From: an uncultured Croceicoccus sp.
GTDB taxonomy: Bacteria; Pseudomonadota; Alphaproteobacteria; Sphingomonadales; Sphingomonadaceae
Length of the DNA stretch: 64,000 bases
Reading direction: 5' to 3'
NCBI RefSeq assembly: GCF_947496385.1
Contig: NZ_CANMCP010000001.1
Location: forward strand, 496,001-560,000
The position numbers and the translations under genes were made by a program. The number at the start of each line of letters is the position of its first letter. Position 1 is the first letter of the stretch. The notes under the pieces were generated by a model. The model worked only from the letters and a program-made list of their open reading frames with translations, did no database searches and was not told the origin of the DNA. This document shows positions 45,248 to 54,019 of the stretch, one piece after another.

Positions 45248-46336
45248 ATGCCCCAGACCGATGCGGCAAAGCCGATCACGACGACCATCGTGGAATCGAC
45301 CGCGACACGCGCCTATCCCAATGGCAATCCCAATCTTCCCTACAACCGCGCGGCGGTGCGCAACACCGACAGCGCGGTCCCGCGCCCGCCCCGCGCGCCA
45401 GTCATGCACGATTACGCTTGCGACGGGCCGGCCCCGGGACAGATCGCGTTTCGCTGGATCCACGGCTCCAATATCGCCGCGAAGAATCAGGATCCGCGGG
45501 TTCATGTCCTGCAATATAACGAGGACAGCTTCATCCTGCGGCAGAATGTCTGCGTCCATTGGGAGGCGCCGTTCACCTATCTGCTCTTCGGCAATGCCGG
45601 CGCGCTGCTCATCGATACCGGCGCGACCGCCAACCCGGCGCATTATCCGCTGCGCAAGACCGTCGATGCCGTGATCGAACGCTGGGCGCAGGCGCGCGGG
45701 CGGCGGCGGGTGCCGCTCACCATTGCGCTGACCTCGGGTGAGGATGTCGCGCAGAACCAGGGCCTGAAACAATTCGCCGGGCGCGCCGATACGACGATCG
45801 TCCCGCCGCCCTTCGCCGCGATGAAGGGGCATTACGGCCTCGCCGAAAACTGGCCCGGCGGGACGGGGGCGATCGACCTCGGCGACCGGGTCATCACCGT
45901 CCTGCCGACGCCCGGCGCGCATCGCGACGGGGTCAGCTTCTACGATCCCTATACCGATTTCCTGTTTACCGGCGACCTTCTTTATCCCGGCAAGATCAAC
46001 ATCGGCAACGATCGCGATTTTGTCGCCTCGCTCGAACGGCTGTCCGCGTTTGCCGGCAGTCAGCCGGTGAAATGGGTGATGGGCGGCCATGTCGAGATGA
46101 TGTTCGTGCCCGGCCGCTATTACCCGCGCTTCGCCACGTTCAAGCCGTATGAGCGCGTCTTGCAGATGGAGCCCGCGCTCATTGACGAGGCGCTGACCCA
46201 TGCGCGGGCGGTGCAGGGGCGGGACACCATGTTGATCCGGCCCGACTTCGTGCTGATGAACGGGGTCAGCCCGGATCAGCGCACGTCCGACTGGCCCGAG
46301 GGCGTGCCGAAGATCAATCCGCCGCACCCGTTCTGA
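45248..46336 (+). CDS. Metallo-beta-lactamase-fold protein with degenerate metal motif
   Basis: Protein of 362 aa with an MBL-fold region from about residue 75: GNAGALLIDTGAT, then PTPGAHRDGVSFYD, FLFTGDLLYPG and VMGGHVEMMF. The hallmark HxHxDH is replaced by SGEDVAQN after TIALT, so a standard two-zinc site is unlikely even though the later His (AHRDG), Asp (TGDLL) and His (GGHVE) remain. No signal peptide is visible. GAAAGG six bases before ATG 45248 fixes the start. It is a paralogue of the next protein (shared WIHGS/WICGS, HWYNE/LQYNE, ILRQN, YEAPF/WEAPF patterns). Function unknown; co-regulated with the transporter operon through operator B by inference. Confidence 0.8.
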   Translation: MPQTDAAKPITTTIVESTATRAYPNGNPNLPYNRAAVRNTDSAVPRPPRAPVMHDYACDGPAPGQIAFRWIHGSNIAAKNQDPRVHVLQYNEDSFILRQNVCVHWEAPFTYLLFGNAGALLIDTGATANPAHYPLRKTVDAVIERWAQARGRRRVPLTIALTSGEDVAQNQGLKQFAGRADTTIVPPPFAAMKGHYGLAENWPGGTGAIDLGDRVITVLPTPGAHRDGVSFYDPYTDFLFTGDLLYPGKINIGNDRDFVASLERLSAFAGSQPVKWVMGGHVEMMFVPGRYYPRFATFKPYERVLQMEPALIDEALTHARAVQGRDTMLIRPDFVLMNGVSPDQRTSDWPEGVPKINPPHPF

Positions 46337-46366
46337 ACGCTCCTATCCGAACGAAAGGATCCGCCG

Positions 46367-47368
46367 ATGGATCGTCGCACCTTCCTTGCCTACAACGCCG
46401 CGGCGGCCGTGCCGCTCACCCTCGCGGCAAAGGCCTATGGCAAAACCGTTTCCCACGACGGCCCGCCGGTGGATTTCACCGTCGACGGCCCCGCACCGGG
46501 CGCATTTCCCGACCGCTGGATCTGCGGATCGCCGTCGGCGATGGACAACACCGACCCGCCGATCCAGGTGCACTGGTATAACGAGCACACCGCGATCCTG
46601 CGGCAGAACAAGGCCTATAGCTACGAAGCGCCGTTCGCCCCGCTCTATTTCGGGAACGACCGGGTGCTGCTGCTCGACGAGGGCTACGTACAGCTTCGCA
46701 ACGATTGCGATTACCGCGCCGTCGTCGACGATTGCATCGAAGAATGGTGCCGCCGCAACGGCCGCAATCCGGCCGCGATGGAACTGCTCGTCGCGTTCAG
46801 CCATCTGGACGCCGACCATTATGCCGCGGTCAATCAGTTCGCCGACCGCCCGAATACGCGATACATGGGCCTCACCCACGAAGAGATGCTGGGCTTCTGG
46901 GGCATGACCAATTTTCCCGAAGAGCGCGTGACGCTCGATCTCGGCGGGCGGGAGATCCTTATCTGGGGCTCGCCCGGCCACGTGATTTCGGAATTCGCCT
47001 ATTACGACAGCTACACGCAGATCCTCTATACCGGCGACATGTTCTATCGCGGGCGCTGCTACATCAGCTTCTGGCAGCCGTGGTTCGACAGCATGAAGCG
47101 GCTGATCGATTTTTGCGACACCCACCCGGTCGCGCATGTGATGGGTTGCCATGTCGAGATGAGCGAGACGGGCGAGGATTACCCTTATGGCCTGACCTAC
47201 CAACCGAACGAGGCGCCGGTGCAGATGACCGTCGCGCAGCTTCGCGAAACCTACGAATATGCGAAGGGCATTACCGAGCCGGGCATCTATTTCACCGGCA
47301 CGGTCTACCTGTGCAACCAGTCGCGCAGCACGACGACCATCGACCGCTACCCCTATCGCTACGAATGA
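46367..47368 (+). CDS. Metallo-beta-lactamase-fold hydrolase, Tat-exported
   Basis: Protein of 333 aa with a twin-arginine-type leader (MDRRTFLAYNAAAAVPLTLA), so probably periplasmic. MBL-fold motifs: RVLLLDEG, the metal motif SHLDADHY (HxDxDH in place of HxHxDH), SPGHVISEFAYYD, LYTGDMFYRG and VMGCHVEMSE. Most metal ligands are kept, so this paralogue is the likely catalytic one of the pair. It starts 30 bases after its degenerate paralogue and ends 31 bases before the propeller gene. Substrate unknown; a hydrolysis that releases a guanidine- or urea-type compound is a hypothesis from context only. Confidence 0.83.
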   Translation: MDRRTFLAYNAAAAVPLTLAAKAYGKTVSHDGPPVDFTVDGPAPGAFPDRWICGSPSAMDNTDPPIQVHWYNEHTAILRQNKAYSYEAPFAPLYFGNDRVLLLDEGYVQLRNDCDYRAVVDDCIEEWCRRNGRNPAAMELLVAFSHLDADHYAAVNQFADRPNTRYMGLTHEEMLGFWGMTNFPEERVTLDLGGREILIWGSPGHVISEFAYYDSYTQILYTGDMFYRGRCYISFWQPWFDSMKRLIDFCDTHPVAHVMGCHVEMSETGEDYPYGLTYQPNEAPVQMTVAQLRETYEYAKGITEPGIYFTGTVYLCNQSRSTTTIDRYPYRYE

Positions 47369-47399
47369 TGCGCAATTGCGCGAGCTCAGGAGACTTCCC

Positions 47400-48335
47400 A
47401 TGAAACGCACCATCGTAACCGCCGCCCTGTTCGCCGCGACGACAGGATGCGTAACGACAGGCGCGCCCGGCCCGGACGCCGCACCGGCTTTGGTCGAGCG
47501 GGAATTGAGCGTGCCCGGCTTTGCCGATTTCCTCGCCGTCGATGGCGATACGGTCTGGGTCACGAATGACGGGCGGGTCGAGCAATGGTCGCGCGAGGAA
47601 AAGCTCGCCAGCGTGACCGTGCCGCGCCCGTGTGGGACGATGGCGGTGGCGGCGGGATCGCTCTGGGTCGCGAATTGCCCCGATGCCAATCTCTATCGCA
47701 TCGACACCGAAACCGCGACGGTGGAGCAGATGATCGCCACCGGCATCGCCAATCCCAAGGGCGAAACGAATGTCGTTGCCGGCGCTGGGTCCGTCTGGGT
47801 GCCGAGCGCGGCAAGCGGCGAAATCGCGCGGCTCGATCCCGAGACGGGCGCGATCGTCGCCCGCATTCCGGTCAATCCCGGCACGTTCTTCCTCGCCTAC
47901 GGGCATGATGCGCTCTGGGCGGTGAGCAGCGACGCCCGCACCTTGCAGAAGATCGACCCCGACAGCAACGCGGTCGTCGGCACGGTCGCGCTCGGGCTTC
48001 AGCCCGGCTTCCTCGCCGCGGGGGAGGGGGCCGTCTGGGTGCAGGAACAGGGCGATGGCACGGTGGCGCGCATCGATCCCGCAACGCTCGCCATCACCGA
48101 CAGGGTGAAGGTCGGCGAGACGCTGGCCTATGGCGATATCGACGTCGGCGGGGGGATGGTCTGGCTCCGCACGACGGAGGACCAGGTGTTTGCCGTCATC
48201 GATCCGGCGACCATGGATGTGACCGCCCGCCTTGGCGAACCGGCGGGCAGCGGGGCGATCCGCTACACCCCCGATGGCGTGTGGACCAGCGCCCACGACA
48301 ATCAGACGCTTTCCTGGTGGAGCAGGCCGGACTGA
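47400..48335 (+). CDS. YncE/YVTN-type beta-propeller lipoprotein
   Basis: Protein of 311 aa with a lipoprotein-like leader (MKRTIVTAALFAATTGC; Cys17) and seven or so repeating blades (AVAAGSLWVANC, VVAGAGSVWVPSA, YGHDALWAVSSD, AAGEGAVWVQEQ, DVGGGMVWLRTT). Such propellers bind rather than catalyse in most cases. The ATG at 47400 follows CTCAGGAGACTTCCC. Third gene of the rightward unit after the two MBL-fold proteins; it may organise or bind the same periplasmic substrate. Confidence 0.82.
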   Translation: MKRTIVTAALFAATTGCVTTGAPGPDAAPALVERELSVPGFADFLAVDGDTVWVTNDGRVEQWSREEKLASVTVPRPCGTMAVAAGSLWVANCPDANLYRIDTETATVEQMIATGIANPKGETNVVAGAGSVWVPSAASGEIARLDPETGAIVARIPVNPGTFFLAYGHDALWAVSSDARTLQKIDPDSNAVVGTVALGLQPGFLAAGEGAVWVQEQGDGTVARIDPATLAITDRVKVGETLAYGDIDVGGGMVWLRTTEDQVFAVIDPATMDVTARLGEPAGSGAIRYTPDGVWTSAHDNQTLSWWSRPD

Positions 48336-48458
48336 GCTTCCGCGCAATACAGTTCCAGACGCGACGCGCTTTGCAATTCTGTCGGGTAACTGCCGGTTTT
48401 GCATCGGTTAATGTCGCGCCGGGCCTTCGAAACATTCGTTAACGCGCATTTCATAAAT

Positions 48459-48494
48459 TAATACGCTTGACGCATTTCGTAATATCTGTAGCGT
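48459..48494 (+). promoter_or_regulatory. Operator copy C overlapping the TonB-receptor promoter
   Basis: TAATAC (48459-48464), 14 bases, GTAATA (48479-48484): one mismatch from the other two copies. As in copies A and B a -35 starts two bases into the spacer: TTGACG (48467-48472), then 16 bases and TAGCGT (48489-48494). It lies in the 555-base gap 48336-48890, about 400 bases before the TonB receptor ATG. Confidence 0.65.
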
Positions 48495-48544
48495 ATCGAG
48501 AGACGCCGCAAGAGCGTCTGACCGAGAGCGAGAGGATCCACCCG

Positions 48545-48562
48545 GCCGGGCATATGCCCGGC
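48545..48562 (+). repeat. Perfect 18-base palindrome in the TonB-receptor leader
   Basis: GCCGGGCATATGCCCGGC is fully self-complementary. It lies 50 bases after the promoter at operator C and just before the ribosome-binding site of the small reading frame at 48581. It could be a hairpin in the leader RNA or a separate protein-binding site. Confidence 0.5.
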
Positions 48563-48580
48563 TTGATACGGAGGTTTCTC

Positions 48581-48787
48581 GTGCATCTGCCCGATCAGAA
48601 AAATTCCGCATCCCTTGCCCATCCCCGCGCCGCCGGGCTGTTCGCGCCCGCCGCGCGGCGGGAGGACCGGCGCGGCCATCGTCCGCCGTCTGCACCCGCT
48701 TGGCTGCGGTCTGCCGCCGGGCTGATGCGGGCGGCGCGAAAGGCGGCACGTGCCCTGTTCCGGGCGCGCGTTGCGGCACGCGGATGA
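48581..48787 (+). CDS. Possible small Arg/Ala-rich protein in the leader
   Basis: GTG start with an excellent ACGGAGG six bases upstream encodes 68 aa, very rich in Arg and Ala (tail LMRAARKAARALFRARVAARG is positively charged). It lies between operator/promoter C and the TonB receptor and is the only plausible gene in that 555-base gap. No family recognised; the length and composition could also arise by chance in GC-rich DNA. Confidence 0.3.
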   Translation: MHLPDQKNSASLAHPRAAGLFAPAARREDRRGHRPPSAPAWLRSAAGLMRAARKAARALFRARVAARG

Positions 48788-48890
48788 CGACCGGCCGCCT
48801 TGCCATGACGGAACGCGGGGCGGTCCCTTTCTACACCAATCATCGACGCGCGATCGCGCGCGGGGTCTTACACCTGACAGGGGGAAAACC

Positions 48891-51323
48891 ATGACCAAAC
48901 GCCAGACCTTCAGATCCACCCTTCTTTCGGCAACCGTGCTCGCCATGGCGGGCCATGCCGCCCACGCCTCGGCACAGGATGCAAACGCGGGCACGATGAT
49001 CAACGAACCGGCGGGCGATACCTATGCCGACACGATCGACGGCGCGATCGTCGTGACCGGCACCCGGCGCAGCACCACGATCCAGGACACGCCGATCAAT
49101 ATCTCGGCCATCGATGCGGAGGAGCTCGCCAGCAAGCAGATCGAGGATGTCCGCGACATCGCCGATTTCACGCCCGGCATGACCATTTCGGACACCGGGC
49201 CGGGGTCGACGGGTTCGATCGTGCTGCGCGGGCTGAATGCGTCGGGGGTCGACGATTTCGGTGCGGGTTACGACGATTCGCTCGGCATCTATCTCGGCGA
49301 AGTGCCGCTGTTCTACGATTTCAAGCTGATCGATATCGACCGGGTCGAAACCCTGCTCGGCCCGCAGGGCACGTTGTACGGTCTGGGCACGCTGGCCGGT
49401 GCCATCCGCTATATTCCCAACCGCCCCGATGTCACCGGTTTCGAGGGCGAGTTCCACGGTCGCGCCTACGCCAAGAGCCACAGCGACGATTTCGGTTATC
49501 AGGCCGACGGGATGGTCAATATTCCCATCGTGCGCGATCATGTCGCGTTCCGTTCGGCGACCGGTTACTATTTCGATCCCGGCTTCATCGATTATCCGCT
49601 GCTCGTGCAGGAGCCGGGCGTGTCATTGCCGCAGCCCGACGGGCCCGATGGCGTCACGCAGGAAGGCTTTGCCGAAAACCTGCGCCGTGCGGAGGATCTG
49701 AACTTCGAGCGGACGTTCACCACGCGCAACCAGCTTCTGTTCCAGACGACCGAGGATCTGAAACTCATCCTCACCTACGCCTATCAGAAGACGGACACCG
49801 ATGGCGCGCAGGCGAACAGCTTCGGCGTGCTGGGCACCGGGCGTTATGAAAACGCGAGCCGCTTTATCGAGCCGATCTCCCGCAATGCGCATCTGGCGAG
49901 TGCGGAGGTCAATGCGAATATCGGCGATTTCGTCGATATCGTCGCGACCGGCGCCTATACCGAGGTGAATTTCGAAGGGCAGGCCGATGTGACCGATCTG
50001 CTGCTCGACCTCGATTACGATTACGAATTGTTTCCTGCCTTCGCCGGCTACACCGAATCGATCAATCAGCGGAAGCAGAAGAACGCCGAAATCCGCTTCG
50101 TCTCCAGCCACGGCGGTCCCTTGAGCTGGGTGCTCGGCGGGTTCTTCAAAGAAAACAAGTATCAGAGCGATTATGCCGAACGCGTTCCCAACCATCCATG
50201 GGTCGGCCCGGACAATCCCGAGGCGCTCGAATATGTGAGCTACATCACCTCCGAGGTCACGGAAAAGGCGATCTTCGGCGAGGCAACGTTCGAAATCACG
50301 CCGGAATTTCAGGTCACCGCCGGCACGCGCTATTTCGATTACGAGTCGGAAATTTCGGGTGCGGCCGCGCTCCCGCTGCTCGGCGATCCGCTCAGCCCTT
50401 ACGACCTGCCGGCCAATGGCGGGCAGGCCGGACAGGACGGCTGGGTCTGGAAATTCAACAGCAGCTACGAATTCACGCCCGACCTCATGGTCTACGGCAC
50501 CTATAGCAAGGGCTATCGCATCGGCGGGCCGAACCGCGTCGCGCCGTGCCCCGCCGATATTCAACCCGGACAGCAGATCATTTGCGCGCTTCCGGACGAG
50601 CTGCAATACGGCCCGGACACGACGAAGAACCTCGAACTGGGCGTTCGCACGCAATTGTTCGACCGGATGCTGTCGCTCAATTTCAACGTGTTCCAGATCA
50701 AGTGGGACGGCATCCAGGTGGATTCGGCCACGCTCTATGGCGCGACCGGCATCACGGTGAACGGGGGCCAGGCCAAGTCCGAAGGGTTCGAAGCCTCGTT
50801 TCAGCTTCGCCCGGTGCGCGGCCTGTCGATCCAGGGGAATTATTCCTACACCGATGCGCGTCTGACAGAGGATATTCCCGGCATCCTGACCATTCGCGAG
50901 ACGCCGGGCGATTATTCGAACCGTTTCGTACAGCTCGATGCGATGGACGGCGACCGGCTGCCCGGCTCGGCTAAGAATGCGGGCAGCATCGGCGCCACCT
51001 ATGTGCAGCCCCTGACGAATGGCGATCTCATCGCGAACTGGACCACGGTATATCGCGGCGACGTGGTGTCGCGGCTGGGATGGGAGCGGGCCTATGGCGA
51101 GCTGATCCCGAGCTATGTCACGCATCGCGCCCGGCTGACCTACGATACCGACAAGTTCAGCATCGGCCTGTTCGCGAACAATATTTTCGACAAATATGCC
51201 ATCGTGTCGGTCGCGAACGACCGGTCGCGCATCGGGATCAACGACGGCGTCGCCGTGCGCTATTACCGCCAGGTCGTGCTCAATCCCCGGACCGTCGGGA
51301 TCGAGGGCCGGGTGAAGTTCTGA
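48891..51323 (+). CDS. TonB-dependent outer-membrane receptor
   Basis: Receptor of 810 aa. Signal peptide (MTKRQTFRSTLLSATVLAMA..., cleaved near ASAQ), TonB-box-like DGAIVVTGTRR, plug domain (about 55-170, with TPGMTISDTGPGSTGSIVLR-type sequence and VETLLGPQGTLYG) and a 22-strand barrel ending in VGIEGRVKF with terminal Phe. AGGGGGA precedes the ATG. It resembles the broad sphingomonad receptor families for organic substrates rather than a siderophore receptor, but specificity cannot be read directly. Operator C places it under the same predicted regulator as the ABC/carboxylase operon, suggesting uptake of the same compound or its larger precursor. Confidence 0.9.
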   Translation: MTKRQTFRSTLLSATVLAMAGHAAHASAQDANAGTMINEPAGDTYADTIDGAIVVTGTRRSTTIQDTPINISAIDAEELASKQIEDVRDIADFTPGMTISDTGPGSTGSIVLRGLNASGVDDFGAGYDDSLGIYLGEVPLFYDFKLIDIDRVETLLGPQGTLYGLGTLAGAIRYIPNRPDVTGFEGEFHGRAYAKSHSDDFGYQADGMVNIPIVRDHVAFRSATGYYFDPGFIDYPLLVQEPGVSLPQPDGPDGVTQEGFAENLRRAEDLNFERTFTTRNQLLFQTTEDLKLILTYAYQKTDTDGAQANSFGVLGTGRYENASRFIEPISRNAHLASAEVNANIGDFVDIVATGAYTEVNFEGQADVTDLLLDLDYDYELFPAFAGYTESINQRKQKNAEIRFVSSHGGPLSWVLGGFFKENKYQSDYAERVPNHPWVGPDNPEALEYVSYITSEVTEKAIFGEATFEITPEFQVTAGTRYFDYESEISGAAALPLLGDPLSPYDLPANGGQAGQDGWVWKFNSSYEFTPDLMVYGTYSKGYRIGGPNRVAPCPADIQPGQQIICALPDELQYGPDTTKNLELGVRTQLFDRMLSLNFNVFQIKWDGIQVDSATLYGATGITVNGGQAKSEGFEASFQLRPVRGLSIQGNYSYTDARLTEDIPGILTIRETPGDYSNRFVQLDAMDGDRLPGSAKNAGSIGATYVQPLTNGDLIANWTTVYRGDVVSRLGWERAYGELIPSYVTHRARLTYDTDKFSIGLFANNIFDKYAIVSVANDRSRIGINDGVAVRYYRQVVLNPRTVGIEGRVKF

Positions 51324-51330
51324 TCCGTAT

Positions 51331-51364
51331 GGGCGGGGCGGCGCGTCGGGCGCCGGTCCCGCCC
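51331..51364. terminator. Bidirectional hairpin between convergent genes
   Basis: GGGCGGG (51331-51337) pairs with CCCGCCC (51358-51364), and an inner GGCGC/GCGCC stem extends it. It sits in the 42-base gap between the TonB receptor stop and the sulfotransferase stop. No clear T run. Confidence 0.5.
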
Positions 51365-51365
51365 G

Positions 51366-52928
51366 TCAACCGGTTTCGATCCCCTGGTCCTCGAACCAGC
51401 GGCGGACCGGTTCCAGGGCGTCGGCATGGGTCCGCCATTTACCCATGCCGTCGCTATTGATCGGGCGGCGGACCTGCGCCGCGCTGGGCGTCGCGACGGC
51501 GGCCTTGTTCTCGTGAAAGGACAGGCATGCCGCGTCCCACTCCAGCCTGCAAAACGACAGCAGCTCCCGCGTTCTGGCTTCCTGCGCCGTCACCAGCGCC
51601 TCATACGACAATTGCAGGACACGGCCGGGAAAGACGCGATCCCAGAACCGCATGAGCCTGTCGAACCGCGCATAATAGCGTGCCGTCGCCATCAGGTCGT
51701 AGGAATAGGCGTAATAGGGCGAGCGGCTGGCGAACAGATTCTTGAAATTGCTCCACACCGTGTCCATCGGATTGCGGCGCAGGCACACGATCGGCGCGTC
51801 GGGGAAACTGCGCGCGATATGCCCGATATACAGGAAATTGGCGGGCAGCTTGTCGACGAAGCGCCGCGTGTCGTCCATCCGGTGGTGCTGCGCCTGTGCC
51901 ATGTAATGGCTGGCGAGTTGCGCGGGGTCGATATGCCGGCTCGCGCGGATGGTTTCGGGATCGATGATGACGCGCGACGCCGTCTGGCTCAACCGTTTTA
52001 CGCCGAGCGGCATCGCCTGTAACTCCCCGGCGGAAACGACGTCGGGATGCGACGACAGGATCCGGTCGACCAAAGTCGTGCCGGTCCGCGGCATGCCCAC
52101 GACGAAGAGGGGCGCGCGGCTCCCCATCGGCTGTCCCGCGCCATGGCCGCCGTCATCGGCAAAGCATTGTTCGATCGCGTCGAAGATCGCGGCGTCCTGC
52201 GCGAAATCGTAACGGATATTGCGCGCGTGCCGGGCATTGGCATCGGCCAAATGGCGAAACGCTTCGACCTCGCCGAGATCCTCCAGCTCCTTTGCCAAGG
52301 CGTAGCGGATGCGCAGGGCGTCGTCCTCGCTTCGCGCCGCGCCCAATGCGGTTTTCAGCCGATCGACATGGTTGTCGCTGCGCGTCTGCCGCGACAGAAT
52401 GGCGAGTGCGTAATGCGTGCGGCCATTTTCAGGGTCGATTCCGAGGACGTATTCGTAATGGACGCGCGCATCCTCGACCGCACCTGTAAAGCCGAGCGCG
52501 GCGGCCAGGTTGTAGCGATAGTCGAGATTGTCGGGTTCCGCCTCCACCGCGGCGGTGAAAGGTGCGATCGCGCGCGCATGATCGCCCAGCCTGACGAGCA
52601 CGCAACCGATCGTGTCGAAGGTGCGCGCATCGCGTGGGTTGAGGTCCAGCGCGCGCCGGGCCATGGCCGCGGCGTCGCCATCGCGGCGCATCAGGATGAG
52701 CAGGCGGGCAAGCTGCGCGCAATGTTCGGGATCGTCGCCCCGTGCGACGGCGGATTCGAGCAGGGGCACCGCCTTCGCGATCCGGCCCGCTTCCGCAGCG
52801 GCAATGCCAAGCAGGAAATAGCCGTCCGCATCGTCCGGCCTGTCCGCGATCAACGCATCGGCCGCGCGCGACGCCGCCGCAAGATCGCCCCGCGCAAGTG
52901 CGTTCCGCGCCTCCGACGCGAGAGTCAC
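51366..52928 (-). CDS. TPR-containing sulfotransferase
   Basis: Protein of 520 aa. The N-terminal half (about 1-200) consists of tetratricopeptide repeats (for example DGYFLLGIAAAEAGRIAKA and ARTFDTIGCVLVRLGDHARA). The C-terminal half is a PAPS-dependent sulfotransferase domain: 5'-phosphosulfate loop FVVGMPRTGTTLVDRILSSH and the 3'-phosphate segment RRNPMDTVWSNFKNLF. This combination is common in sphingomonads and their relatives; acceptor unknown. Single gene with its own terminator region. Confidence 0.9.
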   Translation of the reverse strand: MTLASEARNALARGDLAAASRAADALIADRPDDADGYFLLGIAAAEAGRIAKAVPLLESAVARGDDPEHCAQLARLLILMRRDGDAAAMARRALDLNPRDARTFDTIGCVLVRLGDHARAIAPFTAAVEAEPDNLDYRYNLAAALGFTGAVEDARVHYEYVLGIDPENGRTHYALAILSRQTRSDNHVDRLKTALGAARSEDDALRIRYALAKELEDLGEVEAFRHLADANARHARNIRYDFAQDAAIFDAIEQCFADDGGHGAGQPMGSRAPLFVVGMPRTGTTLVDRILSSHPDVVSAGELQAMPLGVKRLSQTASRVIIDPETIRASRHIDPAQLASHYMAQAQHHRMDDTRRFVDKLPANFLYIGHIARSFPDAPIVCLRRNPMDTVWSNFKNLFASRSPYYAYSYDLMATARYYARFDRLMRFWDRVFPGRVLQLSYEALVTAQEARTRELLSFCRLEWDAACLSFHENKAAVATPSAAQVRRPINSDGMGKWRTHADALEPVRRWFEDQGIETG

Positions 52929-53007
52929 GAGGCGCGCCGCCCTTGCCAGGGACCGATCAATGCCATGCCGCCCATCGGGATCACGCGCCCCGACGCGCGG
53001 CCATGAA

Positions 53008-53331
53008 TCAGTCGCGCAGAGCCAGAACGGTGGATGTCGAGCGTGCGGCCATACGCTGCTCGATCTGATTGCGAATGTCCTGCTTTACCGCGACCCGGCA
53101 TTCTTCGGCCTGTGCGTGAAGTTTCAGGTGGACACGGTCCAGCCCCTCTCCGCAAACGGCATTGGCGGCCGCGTCCATACGGATCGCTAGGCTGCGCTGT
53201 CCCTCTACGGTCGACAGGTTGATCCCGTCGAGATGCAAGGTCGCGCTTTCCTGAACGAACGGATCGGCCATTGCCGTCGATGCGGTACCGGCCAGCGCGC
53301 ACGCGGCCATGACCATGAGGCCTTTTTTCAT
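53008..53331 (-). CDS. UrcA family protein
   Basis: Exported protein of about 107 aa with signal peptide (MKKGLMVMAACALAGTASTAMA) and the UrcA pattern: DGINLSTVEGQRSLAIRMDAAANAVCG with a second Cys in ECRVAVKQDI (sequence shown as STVEGQRSLAIRMDAAANAV). Two Cys could form a disulfide. UrcA proteins are typical of Sphingomonadales/Caulobacterales; function unknown. AGGAG lies six bases before ATG 53331 and three before ATG 53334, so I prefer 53331. Confidence 0.82.
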   Translation of the reverse strand: MKKGLMVMAACALAGTASTAMADPFVQESATLHLDGINLSTVEGQRSLAIRMDAAANAVCGEGLDRVHLKLHAQAEECRVAVKQDIRNQIEQRMAARSTSTVLALRD

Positions 53332-53444
53332 CATACTCTCCTGCAAACATCAAAACGCCGCTCTTCGGCGGATGGCAGGAATATAGGGTGCCGCGCCGCC
53401 ATTGGCAACACGCAGCCCGCGGCCATGAAACGCAAGGGGCATGG

Positions 53445-53870
53445 TTATCGTACGCGAACCCTCAACGTGTCGAGGTCGGTCGTGTCGCCGAGCACGCCGA
53501 TGGGCAGGTCGACGATGGCCACGTCCTTCGTGCTGCGGTCCGGGGCATGGAGCGATACCGCGATCGTGCGCGCCGGTCCGTCCGACCATTCGCGCAGCGT
53601 GTCTAGCGACAGCCGCAGTTTCCATCCCTTGCCGCCCTCGACGAACACGGGGCGCCCGTTCACCTTCACGATTGCTGCCGGATCGTCACGGCGCCCGGAC
53701 ACCATGAGGCAGCTCGCCTCGCCGCAGCGGACGAGCCGCGTGACCGGATCGTCATCGCCGAAAGCCTGCGTCGGCACGGCGCCGGCCGTGGCCATCGCGA
53801 ACAGCGCGGCGGCGATGCGGCCGTGCCGGGGCGCGATGCGGGGGAGGGGGCGTGACAGGATGCGATCCAT
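53445..53870 (-). CDS. Hypothetical exported protein
   Basis: Protein of 141 aa that I do not recognise. A long signal peptide (basic start, then IAAALFAMATAGAVPTQAFG) is followed by a small beta-rich domain with two Cys (LVRCGEASCLMV) that may be disulfide-linked. No clear ribosome-binding site decides between the ATG at 53870 and later starts. It is upstream of and in the same direction as the UrcA gene, separated by 113 bases. Confidence 0.65.
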   Translation of the reverse strand: MDRILSRPLPRIAPRHGRIAAALFAMATAGAVPTQAFGDDDPVTRLVRCGEASCLMVSGRRDDPAAIVKVNGRPVFVEGGKGWKLRLSLDTLREWSDGPARTIAVSLHAPDRSTKDVAIVDLPIGVLGDTTDLDTLRVRVR

Positions 53871-54019
53871 GAAGAAATCTCCTTCCGCCGCGCCGTATCT
53901 GGCTGCGGCGGCGATTGAATCTCTCCCACGCGCTTGTCGTTCTTATGGGCTACAGCTTACCTGTATTACCACCCTCGTCAATGGTATTATCCAAATGGCG
54001 GGCGGGGGCGTCCCGCGCG

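Noticed and set aside
51324-51370. Mobile-element boundary near the TonB receptor
   Set aside because: The inverted repeat there is best explained as a shared terminator of convergent genes; no transposase or target duplication is visible.
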